A stretch of 64,000 nucleotides of DNA from assembly GCF_000711695.1 (NCBI RefSeq), contig NW_013546918.1:1-64000 (forward strand). Direction: 5' to 3'. This DNA is from Tilletiaria anomala UBC 951 (Eukaryota > Basidiomycota > Exobasidiomycetes > Georgefischeriales > Tilletiariaceae). Shown here piece after piece: positions 35,852-46,505 of this stretch. A program made the position numbers and the translations under genes. Each line of letters opens with the position of its first letter. Positions within the stretch are counted from its first letter, which is position 1. The notes beneath the pieces are model-generated. The model was given only the letters and a program-made list of their open reading frames with translations, was not told where the DNA came from and searched no databases.

Positions 35852-36424
35852 GTTGATGGCCGTGGTAGTACTGGTGAGTATGAGGTGAAGATCTGGCGAG
35901 ATCTTTGTGGTGATGGAGATGAGGGGGATGGAAATGGAGATGGAAGATGCAAGCAGAAGAAATCAAGTTGTCTATACATGTCCTCGTCGCGCTTTGATTC
36001 CCGCTTCAGGTTCACTTTCTCCGTGCGCAGCACTGCGCCGCTCTGCGGTTGTGCCATCGTCCGCGCCAGCCGCTGGCACAAGGCGCCGGGCGGACGGGCT
36101 ATGCACGATAAGGCGAGGGAGTCATACAGAGATACATGCATTATGCATGAGATATGCAGAACTAGATTTTGGCGTGGTCGGCATCTCATACATTTAGCAC
36201 TTGGTCCCTTCCGCCCATGCATCTTGCGCCTTTTTTTTTGCTCGGACTTGTTGCGTGAGGTCGGATGAGTGATGGTCGACGCCTCGTTGGTCAGTGGGTC
36301 AGTCAGCTGGTTGAGCGAGGCATGTGTACGCCATAGGCGGCAGGCCATATACACAAGGCCATCCTAACAACCTCACCGCCCTCGCTTCCACCAGGGGCCT
36401 CGGCTGCACGCCGATTGTACAACG
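35852..36424. promoter_or_regulatory. Shared divergent promoter of ILV5 and LYS4
   Basis: 573 bp separate the starts of two amino-acid biosynthesis genes. A GAGTCA hexamer at 36119-36124 matches the core half of a Gcn4/bZIP site (TGACTC in reverse). A T-tract lies near 36231-36239. Control by a Gcn4-like general amino-acid response is an inference. Confidence 0.4.
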
Positions 36425-38787
36425 ATGACACGCCCGCTGTTCGCTGCTGTCGCCCGCTCCGCTCGCCGGCGGGAGCACCTGCTCGAGTTGAAGCAGCGCT
36501 CGCTGGCCACAAATGCGTCGTCTACAAGCAGCAGCGCCGAGCAAAAGCCGCAGACGTTCATCGAAAAGATCGTCCAGCGCTATGCCGTCGATTTGCGGCC
36601 GGCGCAAACAGTCAAGGCCGGCGACTATGTCTCCATCCGCCCAAACGTCGTCATGACCCACGACAACACTGGTCCGTGCATCTCCAAGTGAGTGCGCTGC
36701 TAGGACGAACGCTGCAGCCACCGATGGATCACTGAAACGCCTCTTCTCTCTGCAGATTCCGATCGATCGGTGCAACACGTATCCGGAATGCGTCGCAGGT
36801 GGTCTTTGCGCTGGACCACGACGTGCAAAACAAATCGGCCAAGAACCTGGAAAAATACAGCAAGATCGAGTCGTTTGCGCGCGAGCAGGGAGTCGACTTC
36901 TACCCGGCCGGCCGCGGGATCGGGCACCAGGTGATGGTCGAGGAGGGCTACGCGTTCCCGCACACGCTCGCCGTCGCGTCCGACTCGCACTCGAACATGT
37001 ACGGCGGCGTCGGCTGCCTCGGCACCCCCGTCGTGCGCACCGACGCCGCCGCCATCTGGGCTACCGGCCAGACCTGGTGGCAGATCCCCGAGCAGGTCAA
37101 GGTTGAGCTTGTCGGTGCGCTTCCGCCTGGTGTTACCGGAAAGGATGTGATTGTCGCGCTTTGCGGCTACTTTAACCAGGACCAGGTTCTCAACGCCGCC
37201 ATCGAGTTTGGCGGCTCCGGCTTGGGCTCGCTCTCGGTTGACGAGCGCCTGGCCATCGCCAACATGACCACCGAGTGGGGTGCCCTCGCGGGTGTCTTCC
37301 CCGTCGACAACACGACATTGAACTGGTACGAGGTGCTGGTGCGCAAGATGGACAAGCTGCACTTTCACATGGGCTCCTCGCCGCTGCGCTCGGCTTCGCA
37401 TCTCCGCCTCAACATGGAACGCCTTGAGCATCTGAGCCGCGACCCACTTCGCGCCGACGCCGATGCAGCCTACTCTAAAGTCCTCCGCTTCGACCTTTCC
37501 ACGCTCGTCCCGCACGTCTCGGGCCCAAACAGCGTCAAGGTCAGCACGCCGCTGACGACGCTGGCCGCGCGCAACATTGCAATCCACAAGGCATACCTCG
37601 TCTCATGTGTCAACTCGCGCGCGTCAGATCTCAAGGCCGCTGCGGATGTAATTCGAGGCAAGAAGGTCGCACCCGGCGTCGAATTTTACGTCGCCGCCGC
37701 GTCGTCCATCGTCCAGCGCGAGGCCGAGGATGCCGGCGACTGGGGTGCACTGATGGCCGCTGGTGCGCGGCCCCTGCCCGCTGGCTGCGGGCCCTGCATC
37801 GGTCTCGGCATCGGCCTGCTCGAAGACGGCCAGGTCGGCATCAGCGCGACGAATCGCAACTACAAGGGCCGCATGGGCAGTCCCAACGCGCAGGCCTACC
37901 TGGCCAGCCCCGCCGTAGTCGCTGCATCCGCCATCGAGGGAAAGATCTGCGGGCCAACAGACTTGGACCCCGCGCTCCTTCCCGCGCCCGATGCACTCCA
38001 GTTCAGCATCTCGTACCCGGGGCGCACAGCGTCCGAGCTCGGCTCCGGGCCCGATCCGACCTCTGTTGCCTCTGCCGCCGTCACCGCTACCAGCGAGCCA
38101 GAGGAGGACCTGCTGCTGGGAGACTTTCCACGCGTCTTTGCTGGCCCGCTGATCTTTGCGCCGCAGGACAATCTCAACACTGACGCGCTCTACCCGGGCA
38201 AGTACACGTATCAGGACGACATCACGCCCTCCAAGCAGGCGGAGGTCGTCATGGAGAACTACGACCCGGGATTTGCCGCCGTCGTCGCGAGGCTGCGCGA
38301 GGAGCAAGGCGGCGCCGTGGCAGCTACACCGGCACAAGCCGATGCCGGAACGAGGCGCGGCGTTGTCCTCGTTGGCGGGTACAACTTTGGGACGGGCAGC
38401 TCGCGCGAGCAAGCCGCAACAGCCCTAAAACACGCGGGCATCCCGCTCGTGCTCGCGGGGAGCTTTGGGGATATTTTCAAGCGCAACGCGATCAACAACG
38501 GCCTTGTGTGCCTCGAGTGTCCCGAGCTGGTCGAGGATTTGACGCGCGAGTACGCCAAGGATGGACAGCGCGGGAATGGCGGCAAGCGGCCAGGTGAGGT
38601 ATCGGTGCTACTGCGTGATAGCGACGTCAGCGTTAGCAGCGTCGATGGTCGTGTGCGTTTGCACATGCAGGAAGATGGCGTTCCTACCGAGCGCACTTAC
38701 GTCACGCGGCCCGCCGGCGTCGGACGCAGCGTGCAGGAGATTTTTGTCGCCGGCGGACTCGAGGCGTGGGTCAAGCAGCGATTGTAA
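36425..38787 (+). CDS. LYS4: Homoaconitase, mitochondrial
   Basis: Two exons (36425-36687, 36756-38787) give 764 residues. The enzyme makes homoisocitrate in the fungal alpha-aminoadipate lysine pathway. The presequence is Arg/Ser-rich. The aconitase-type domain has LDHDVQNKSAKNLEKY, PAGRGIGHQVMVEEGYAFP and ASDSHSNMYGG. The three iron-sulfur cysteines are visible in VSCVNSR (about residue 372) and GCGPCIG (about 432 and 435). The swivel domain carries YPGKYTYQDD and NFGTGSSREQAATALKHAGI. The protein is longer than yeast Lys4, partly through a low-complexity linker near 38040-38110. The stop is about 160 bp from that of the convergent protease. Confidence 0.95.
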
Positions 38788-38947
38788 ATGAAGCGCAAAA
38801 TACCAGATTTTGCTCGTAGAGCTGTGGAAGGCTCGCATGGTCATTGCTGCATGCAACCATTTCATTACATTAAGGGGCCGTTTCCTTTTTGGCAGGTGTT
38901 AAATTACTTGACTTCCATCCATGTCCCGCACAGGGGACATTGATCAT

Positions 38948-40134
38948 CTATGAGAAGCCGACGCGGTTGTTGGTGTAGTCAAAGGTGACCACAGTGTTGC
39001 GAAAGAGAGGGTCGCCAGTGATCCAGGCGGAGTAGCCGATGTCCTCGCCGACGATGGAGAGAACGCAGGAGCCGCTGTTTGTTGTGCCGAACGTGGCGGT
39101 CGCGGAGGAGAGGGTGATGGACTTGCTGCCGTAGTTGAAGGTGACCTGCGGGGTCGACGAGCAGTCGTATGACGCGTAGAGCGTCGAGTCTTGCGTGAAG
39201 GTCGATAGACCGAGCTGACTGAAGAGCTTTTTCGCCGCCGAGGTTGGCGCAACGATGAGCGTTGTGCCCGAGTCGACGACGGACTGGAAGTTTTGCCCGT
39301 TCACACTCGCTGCAACTTGCCAGTAGCCGACGTCGGACGACAGCGAGGTGTACGTGGGACTTGAGCCGGCAGCGCCGAGGATGAGCGTTGAGCCGCTGGT
39401 GCGTAGCTTTATGTTGAACACGGGGCTGATCTTGCCCTGGTCTGATAGCGACTTCCACAACGGCTCCTGCTCCGGGAAGTTGGACAGCTGCGGCAAGCCC
39501 ATACCTGCGAGCGCATTGGCGCCGTCACCGATGAAGTTGTTGTCGCCCGCCCTCCCGATCGTTACGCCCGTTGCGGTCAGGCCGCCCACGGTCGCCGTAT
39601 CGGTGTAGATGGGGCCCGAAGCTGCGAGCGAGTGAAGGCGACCCTCAGTCAGTAAGGGGCTCGAATCATTTGCTGTGCTGCCAGCGGAACGGGATCACCT
39701 GTTGTGCCATCACCGTAGGAGACCTGAAAGGTGTTGCCGGTGTTCGTGGAGGTGGACGACTTGGACGGGTTGTATGCGCCATTATTGGCGACGAAGTCGC
39801 TGCTGCCCGTGTCAAAGTCAACGCTCAGGCTTTGCGCAGGGGTACCGATGTTAACGGTGCCGGTCCACAGCTCCTCGGAGCTCTGGTCGGTGAGCGGGAC
39901 GGTGCCGGTGTTGCGCTTGTTCTTGTTGGCTGTCTTGTCGTACTTGGCCTTGAGCGCCTGCATGTGCTGCGTTACCTTGGTGAAGTCGATGAGGTTGCTT
40001 CCGGGGATGAGCAGCGCACCGGCACGTTTGCTCAGCGGGACCTCCAGCGTTTTGGCTGGCGTTGTAGCCGGTGCAGCCGAGACGAACGAGACGGTGGCCA
40101 GCGCGGCGGCGAGGATTGGCGCCTTGAGTTGCAT
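38948..40134 (-). CDS. Secreted pepsin-like aspartic protease
   Basis: Two exons (40134-39699, 39621-38948) give 369 residues. The protein has a signal peptide (MQLKAPILAAALATVSFVSA) and a propeptide ending near residue 75. Both catalytic aspartates of the A1 family are present, in FDTGSSDFV and VDSGTTLIV. The flap region is SYGDGTTASG, completed across the 77-nt intron. The closing segment GDPLFRNTVVTFDY matches the family. It is probably an extracellular or vacuolar acid protease for protein scavenging. Confidence 0.92.
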
Positions 40135-40256
40135 GATGGAAATAATTCAGAGGTGAGCAGAAGGGGAAGGAAGGGCGAAGTCGATGGACACTAGAGGGGG
40201 AGAGGATGGGGTGAAGGGAAAAGGGACTCGAGGATACGGACGATGGCGGTCGCCTG

Positions 40257-40266
40257 TTTATATATC
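40257..40266 (-). promoter_or_regulatory. TATA box of the aspartic protease gene
   Basis: The minus strand reads TGATATATAAA about 125 bp upstream of the protease ATG, a usual spacing for a TATA element plus a short leader. Confidence 0.5.
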
Positions 40267-41675
40267 ATCACGGACCCCTACGAAACAAGCTTACACGGGA
40301 AGCATGCGCTTGCACAGCACCTTGTTACCAAGTACGAATCCGTGAATGGTGTCGATACGCTAGCATATGATGCGATTGGCGATATCGCATCCGTGTGGTA
40401 ACCGCAGATCGCAATAAGTCACAGCCGCCCACGTGTCTCACTCACTCACCTACGTCACGAGCCACGCGGTCTTCCTTCGCCAGTACAGTATGGAGCCCCA
40501 TCCTGGCGACGAATGCTGCATGAGACGATGGGCAACATGGATCCGGAAACGTGTACGATGCACTACACGCTTTGGACTGCAACGCGGTGCGGGTGTCCAA
40601 ACGCCAACCACCAATCAAATGCACCATCGCTCCATGTGGGAAGTGTCAGAGTTGTGCCGGTAACTGTTAGTACGTATGACCAAGTACGTAGGGTATTAAT
40701 TTATTGGGTCTAAAATGGTACAGGAAAGATCGCAGCATGCGTCCGCCCCGCGGTCAGTGGACAGTGGTTAGCGGGGGGCTGGCAGCACAGTTGTATTTTT
40801 TGCTTTCGTACACAAAATATATATGACAGAAACCTGCGGATGCGGCCCAGTTGGCAAAGAAATCGGCGGAACAGGCGGCACGAGGCGGTGGGAGCAAAAG
40901 ACTGCGCCCAACCACGGGCACTGAAACACGCTACCGTGGTTCGCTGGCGCCTCGGGCGGCGATAGCCAATACATGAAGAGCAAGATGGCGTGAAACAGCT
41001 GGGAGAACACGGAGAGTATGACCTTCGCGCCAGTTAGTGCCTATCTTTATTGTGCCTATCTCTATCTGGGGTAACGGAGGCACATGAGGGGCAGCCAGCA
41101 ACGCATGCGGACCGGATGCAGTAAGGTACGCACCCACTCGTGTGCGAGGGCCAAATGCGTTTGGCGCTAGTGCCTTTTGCAAAAGATGCTAAAAGGAGTA
41201 CACTGGCGCAGTGTATGGCTGTTGCCTCCTCAGCACTGCTCGAGTGTCCACCCTCTGTCGGAAGAGTCGACCGCAGGGAACATCAGCAAAGGAACATGAG
41301 GCCAGGTGGTACCTAGACTCGAATCAACGTGGCACGATTTTTTTTTTATTTTGTATTACTCATCGTGTGCTTTCTATATCAGGCCACGGCGGGCAGGTGT
41401 GTGCGGTGCATGGCGAGAGCCCATGCTGGGGCTTGGAGAGCAACAAAGCACTGCAGGTGAACAGCGAAGTGTAAGCAGAGGAAAAGCACCGAGCGCTGCA
41501 GAGACCCAGAAAACATGCCTGTTTGAATTTGCAGACCAGATGCGGCATGGAACAAATGCGACATTCTTGATTCTTTCGAAGGTGAAATCCATTTCTGTGT
41601 GTGCGTTTACGAGACTGATCCGGGTAGAAGCAAACCAGGTCAAAAATGAAAAGTGATTGCACCCGCAACCAACAG

Positions 41676-41777
41676 GTATACGTCGTCCGGTGTATACGTG
41701 CACCTGGAACCAGGTGTCCAGTATCAGGAAGTGATTCCGGGTGGAACCACCTTTACCAGTTTCCCACTGGTAAAGGT
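41676..41777. repeat. Cluster of direct and inverted repeats
   Basis: GTATACGT occurs at 41676-41683 and again at 41692-41699. CACCTGG and CCAGGTG form a perfect inverted repeat with a 2-base spacer (41701-41716). ACCTTTACCAGT and ACTGGTAAAGGT form a perfect 12-bp stem with a 5-base loop (41749-41777). No gene uses this stretch. Confidence 0.6.
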
Positions 41778-42079
41778 TGGGGCAGCCCCCGAGGTGATGT
41801 CACGTACAGAAAAGTGGGTTCGTAGGCCTCAGAGGAGTTGTCAATCCACCACTCGCTCAGTCTGCTGGACCCAAATGCGCAATATCAGCGAGAAACTCGA
41901 TACCTGGACCATGCTTTGGCTTCCAACACCGAAAAATTCTCGACGACGGCAGGAGGACAAGCCACCTGAACAACTGATTCCAGCGCCCGGCCTATTCTAA
42001 ATACAAAAAAAATGTTTTAGTCCGGCGATTGCCTTTCTTAAAGGAAATCTGCATAGTCTGCAGATGAGCAAAAAAAATG

Positions 42080-42185
42080 CGATCCATGCTGGGCTCGAAC
42101 CAGCGACCTCTCGATGTCGCTTGGAATACAGTTGTATGCGCAAGATTAACAGTCGAACGCTGCTAGCCAACTGAGCTAATGGATC
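42080..42185 (-). tRNA. trnN(GUU): tRNA-Asn (GTT) with a 31-nt intron
   Basis: On the minus strand the acceptor stem GATCCAT pairs with ATGGATC. The D arm reads GCTCAGTTGGCTAGCAGC. The anticodon stem TTCGA and loop CTGTTA give anticodon GTT. The stem closes with TCGAG after a 31-nt intron that follows position 37. The T arm GCTGGTTCGAGCCCAGC is perfect and contains the B box; TAGCTCAGTTGG is the A box. A run of seven T follows just downstream and should terminate RNA polymerase III. The total is 106 nt including the G discriminator. Confidence 0.88.
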
Positions 42186-42842
42186 GTCTTTTGAGCACGG
42201 CAATAGTACATACTTGAAACATCTGGCTCTCCGTTTGGTAACAGCGAGCCTGTATTTTGTTTCGCGGGTATGCCACCGTGCATGCATAGGGAGGCCCTGT
42301 AAGCGCGGAACGGGTTAGCGATGGACTAGTCTGGTATGACTATGTCAAAAAGACAAAGATCACAGAGTGTGGATTGCGCTGTACTCTGCTCAGCACGAAG
42401 GCGACGCTAGTACGAGAGCAAGGTGATAGGTAGCGTGATTGCCCAAGAAGCCGGTGATCCTGAATAAAGGAAGTGCTGCTATTTACAGACACTCAAGTTG
42501 ATTCCGACGTGTGAAGTCGGCATAGTGGTAGTATATATTGGGAAAGGAGAAGGAGATGCCATTATGCGCATAAATGAAAGGCGTCATGTGTGTAGCAGCA
42601 TCGAGTAGGGCACAAAGGATAGGTTTGATCGTGTTAGGTAAGGGAACCAGCAACTCCCTGCAACAACTTTCTATCGTGACATCGTCCATGGCCTCTTCGC
42701 CATTACCTCCTGGCTCTTCTAGACGTTCCACGATCAAGCAATTGCGTTCCTTCTTGGGTACAACATGATGTTATAGACAGTCCTGGGCGAGGCAGGCCAA
42801 AATCGCTGCGCCTTGCACTAATGCGCGACGCACGAGCTTTCG

Positions 42843-45470
42843 TCACTCCAAGCATGATGGCCACAGACCTCTTGTGGTTACTAAGGATATGCCTCTCAAG
42901 CATAATGAATTCAGAAACTTTCTATGTCCTGTTGCACGCAACAAGGAGCGCAGCAGCTTGATCGTGGCCGGCACTTCCCAGTTAGCGATGGCCTCGACTT
43001 TGGTGGTATCAGTTTTGATGCCCTTGGGTATTAGGATCATCTCAAGGAGGTAAAGCTGTTGGCGGAACAACTTCCACTTTTTCCGAGACTCCAGCCTGTG
43101 CACACGTAGCCCGGCCAAAAGGTCCGGGACGTGCTTTTTGTGTTCCTCCTCCGTCTTCGAGAACTCGGCATGCCATCGAGATACACCCTGCAGGTGCGGT
43201 CGATCATTGCTCCCAATATGCAATTTACCATCCCCTGGAAGGTAGTCGGCGAGTTGGTCAGCCCCATGGGCATCACAGCCCACTAGTTCAAGCCATAGCG
43301 GGCGATGAAAGCAGTTTCAGCCCTGTCTTCCGCTCGCTGCCACGCCCCCCAAAGCCCTTGATGAGATCCAAAGTCGTGATGAACCTCGCGCCATGCAGCA
43401 TGATGGAACAATCATCGATTCGAGCCAAAGGGTACGAGTATTTGGCGGTTACGTCACTGAGGCAGCGATAGTCAAAAACACACACAGGGCACCCTGAGTA
43501 TCAGGCCGGGGCATGAGCAGCAGTGGACTGGCCCACTGGGCAGAACCAGCTGGTTCGATCAATCCTTTCAGTGTATACTCATCGATGAATTGTCGAATAG
43601 CTTCATACTCCCGTAACGATCTTGGGCATCCATGTTGGCGAAGGCTTTGCTTGCTGGCGACCTCGATGGTGTGACCCCAGGTCGGGTCGGTGGGATACGC
43701 GGCTCAGCAACGATGCTGGGAAACTGGAGTTGAAAGCAGGAGCGCCATCTTGCGTTGCCATCGGCGGTACTGACGGCAGCAGTGTGGAGAGCTGGATTGA
43801 TGAGGTTGAGGTGCAAGTTCCCCTGCTCTCAATCATGCTGCATGCGATGTACAGCCACCCATGGGAAACCAAAGATCACGTCAGCATTCTCGATAATGAG
43901 GTCCGGGCTCACCTCAAACTCTGTATGCTCCTGGAGATCTCCCACGCTGACTTGCACAACTTCTTCGACCGACCGTGTCGTGACCTCATTTAGTGTCTGT
44001 CGAATGCGCTTGCGGCGACCTTGTGTTTTCAGGCCTAGTATTGCAGCGACATGCGCGGACATGACGTTGGCGTCGGTTCCCGAGTCCAACAACGCCTAAA
44101 CTGGAAGACCGTCAGGAGTTGCTTGCAGCATCGGCCGGCCCGTAGAAACATATAGAGACGTAGGGTTGGCGAGGCTGACAGTGTTACCAAAGGTGTCTGT
44201 GCTTGCCTGCGTGTCCTCCTGCTTGACGCTGAGAGCGGTCAGTTGACGATCCCGGTTCATGTTGCCTTGCCGGTGATCCTCGGAAGCCGGGTCCGCGCGC
44301 TTGTGCTCTTTCTCAGTGCAGTCCAACGAACTCTGCGCCGGTGGGGTGGCCAGACTGCTGCACACGGCAGTGTCTGCGAGAGCACGTGAACAACCCCTGG
44401 GTTCGCCGGAGACCTCGGCTTAGGCGTATAGATGTCACCACGACTCATGGGAGCCGCATGTGCCAGCATCACGGCTACGCTTGAGTCGTCGGAGTCATGT
44501 GTTGTAGTATGGTAAGTGACTCAGCGAGCTTCCGGGAGGGGTGCTAGCAGATGTTTGATCAGGGCCGCCTCCTATCGCTCATGCCGCGGCAGTCGGTGCA
44601 TCAGGTGATGCAAAGTCCGTGTGCTAAGTATGGTCGCCCTTGACGCGCAAGTCTCAGAATCATCAAACGACTCTCGCTGGTCTCTGGGCATGGGCGTACT
44701 GACGCCGTAATTCGCTTTTGAAGGTACCTCAGGGTAAGTTCGACTACCCGAACGAGAGTCTCAGGGACCATTGCGAGCTAAAGGCTGCGTCCCTAAGATT
44801 GCCAGCTGCCGTAGCGGGTTTCTCGTTCAGGTAGGTCAGGCCCATGAGCACGAACTCGGCCTCACACAAAGCCACCCACGCTCCTGGATCATCTTGCGGT
44901 GAAATGGGGCGGACTGCACCTTCGGCAGCTTGAAACGCAGCTGGCGCACGTTGCCCTTGGTGACCTCTTTCTACTACGGGTCGGACTTGGGCACTTGTTC
45001 TGAGTCACTTGGCGTCACCATGTGTATCGTATGCTTCAGCTCTCCCAGCTCCAATCGCAGGTTATGGAGCTCAAGCTCAAGCGCCTGACAGTTGTCTTTG
45101 ACATTATGAATTGCAGCCTGTAGATAACCTTTATTTTTGCAATCGTATCAAGTCCACCGCCTTCTGGCCAGTCTTGACTCGTCTTCCGTCGCGATCGGAG
45201 TACGAGTTCCTTGACACTTCCTGGCCCACAGAAGTTGACTTGCTTGAGAGCGGAAGCGTCCTTCTGGCTTCTGCGATACGGCTACCAGACGGTGATTGAT
45301 ATTTCGAGCAATTGACCTTACGCGGTGATAGTCGCTGACTGCAACTGCAGTTGTCGTGTCCAGGATCTCGCGAATGGCCTGCAAAAGCAATTCGCCAAGT
45401 GAAAGTACATGTAGAGGTTGTGTATCTGAGCAAACTTGGACCCTCTCCATTTTGCGGAGTAATTATATGC
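42843..45470 (-). mobile_element. Decayed Ty3/gypsy LTR retroelement, fossil
   Basis: Read on the minus strand, the order is a gag-like segment (about 45100-44800), a retropepsin-like protease (around 44090-43850, with LLDSGTDANVMSAHV) and reverse transcriptase (about 43500-42900, with CVFDYRCLSDVTAKYSYPLA, ITTLDLIKGF and HAEFSKTEEEHKKHV). RNase H and integrase are not recognised beyond 42850, and no pair of long terminal repeats was found. The element is incomplete and many times broken, which suggests an old copy. The outer limits are approximate. Confidence 0.75.
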
Positions 45471-46505
45471 AATGCTCTTCACATAGATTCCAATTCCATT
45501 CCCTTGCTTGAATTGGGCGGCACCACCTTCACCACTGCGCCGGACTCGGGTGGATCAGGGCAAAGCGGCTAAAGTCGTCCTTCTGTCGATCTCGAGGAGT
45601 CTACGCGCGAATGCCACCAAAGAGAAAGTGGATGTCGTATGCGAGACGTTACTGCTGAAGGCTGCAAGAAAGCGGCAAAAGGGAGACACGAAGCGAGAAT
45701 GTGTGATGGCTGTTGGACGTGTGCTTCAATGATGCCCAGCGAGAAGAGTGACGTGGCGGAAACATGCAAGTACGCAATTATCTAACGACAGAGTCCCTTG
45801 GGAACATCAGATACTGGTGAGATTCCGTTTACAAGTGTTGTATGACACGTGAGATTCCCTTGAGGGACATCACATATACACATGAGTCCTCGAAATTACG
45901 TAAAAACATGTGAGTGGCCATTTGATGGGGCTTACAGGGACTCTCCGCGGAGTGGCGCCTGAATGTCAGGATCACGAGTGAGCCCGCAAGAGTTCCGGGA
46001 AATCCCGCCTTAGTCAGTGGCAATTCGGGGAAGGAAGGTGTTTAGGGCCGAAATTTTGCGGGATCGCGGGAATTCCGAGCGAGAAGTCGAGTCAAAGGTG
46101 AAAGGGTTGAAAGGCTGGCATACTGGACGCACGGACAGGGACGAGGTTTTGGAGGTCCTTTCCGAAAGCCGACACCGGAGGAAGGAGCACACAACTATCG
46201 GCAGGTGGCTCTCTGAGTAATGGCATTGCCAGGATGCCAGCCGACGAGGCAAGAAAGCTCTTGGCGCAGCAGCAAGAATACGTACGAGAGAACGCCAACC
46301 GTTGGCCGTGGCTGCTGATCTACAGTCTCCGCGTGGAATCCTTTTTGGCTTAACTGCACGACCAAAAGGTTTGGATCCAAGCCGCACGGCAGCGATATTC
46401 CTTCGCCTTTGCTCGAATTCAACTAGAGATCACTAGCTAGACAACAGAGGTACACCTCCCAAATAGCGGAGGCAGGGAAACCAGGGTAAATCGATAATAG
46501 CAACG

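Larger units (their letters stand above)
40135..46505. other. Gene-poor 6.4 kb segment
   Basis: Between the protease gene and the AVT transporter I find no host protein gene. It contains the protease promoter, the tRNA-Asn, a palindrome cluster and a decayed Ty3/gypsy element, each listed separately. 40270-41650 and 45500-46500 show only short frames without motifs. The phrase GTGAGATTCC recurs at about 45820 and 45850. Confidence 0.5.

Noticed and set aside
37624-38412. Minus-strand frame of 262 codons over LYS4
   Set aside because: It is the shadow of the homoaconitase exon.
40433-41668. Several frames of 60-116 codons on both strands
   Set aside because: They have no motifs, no plausible splice partners and mixed codon use.
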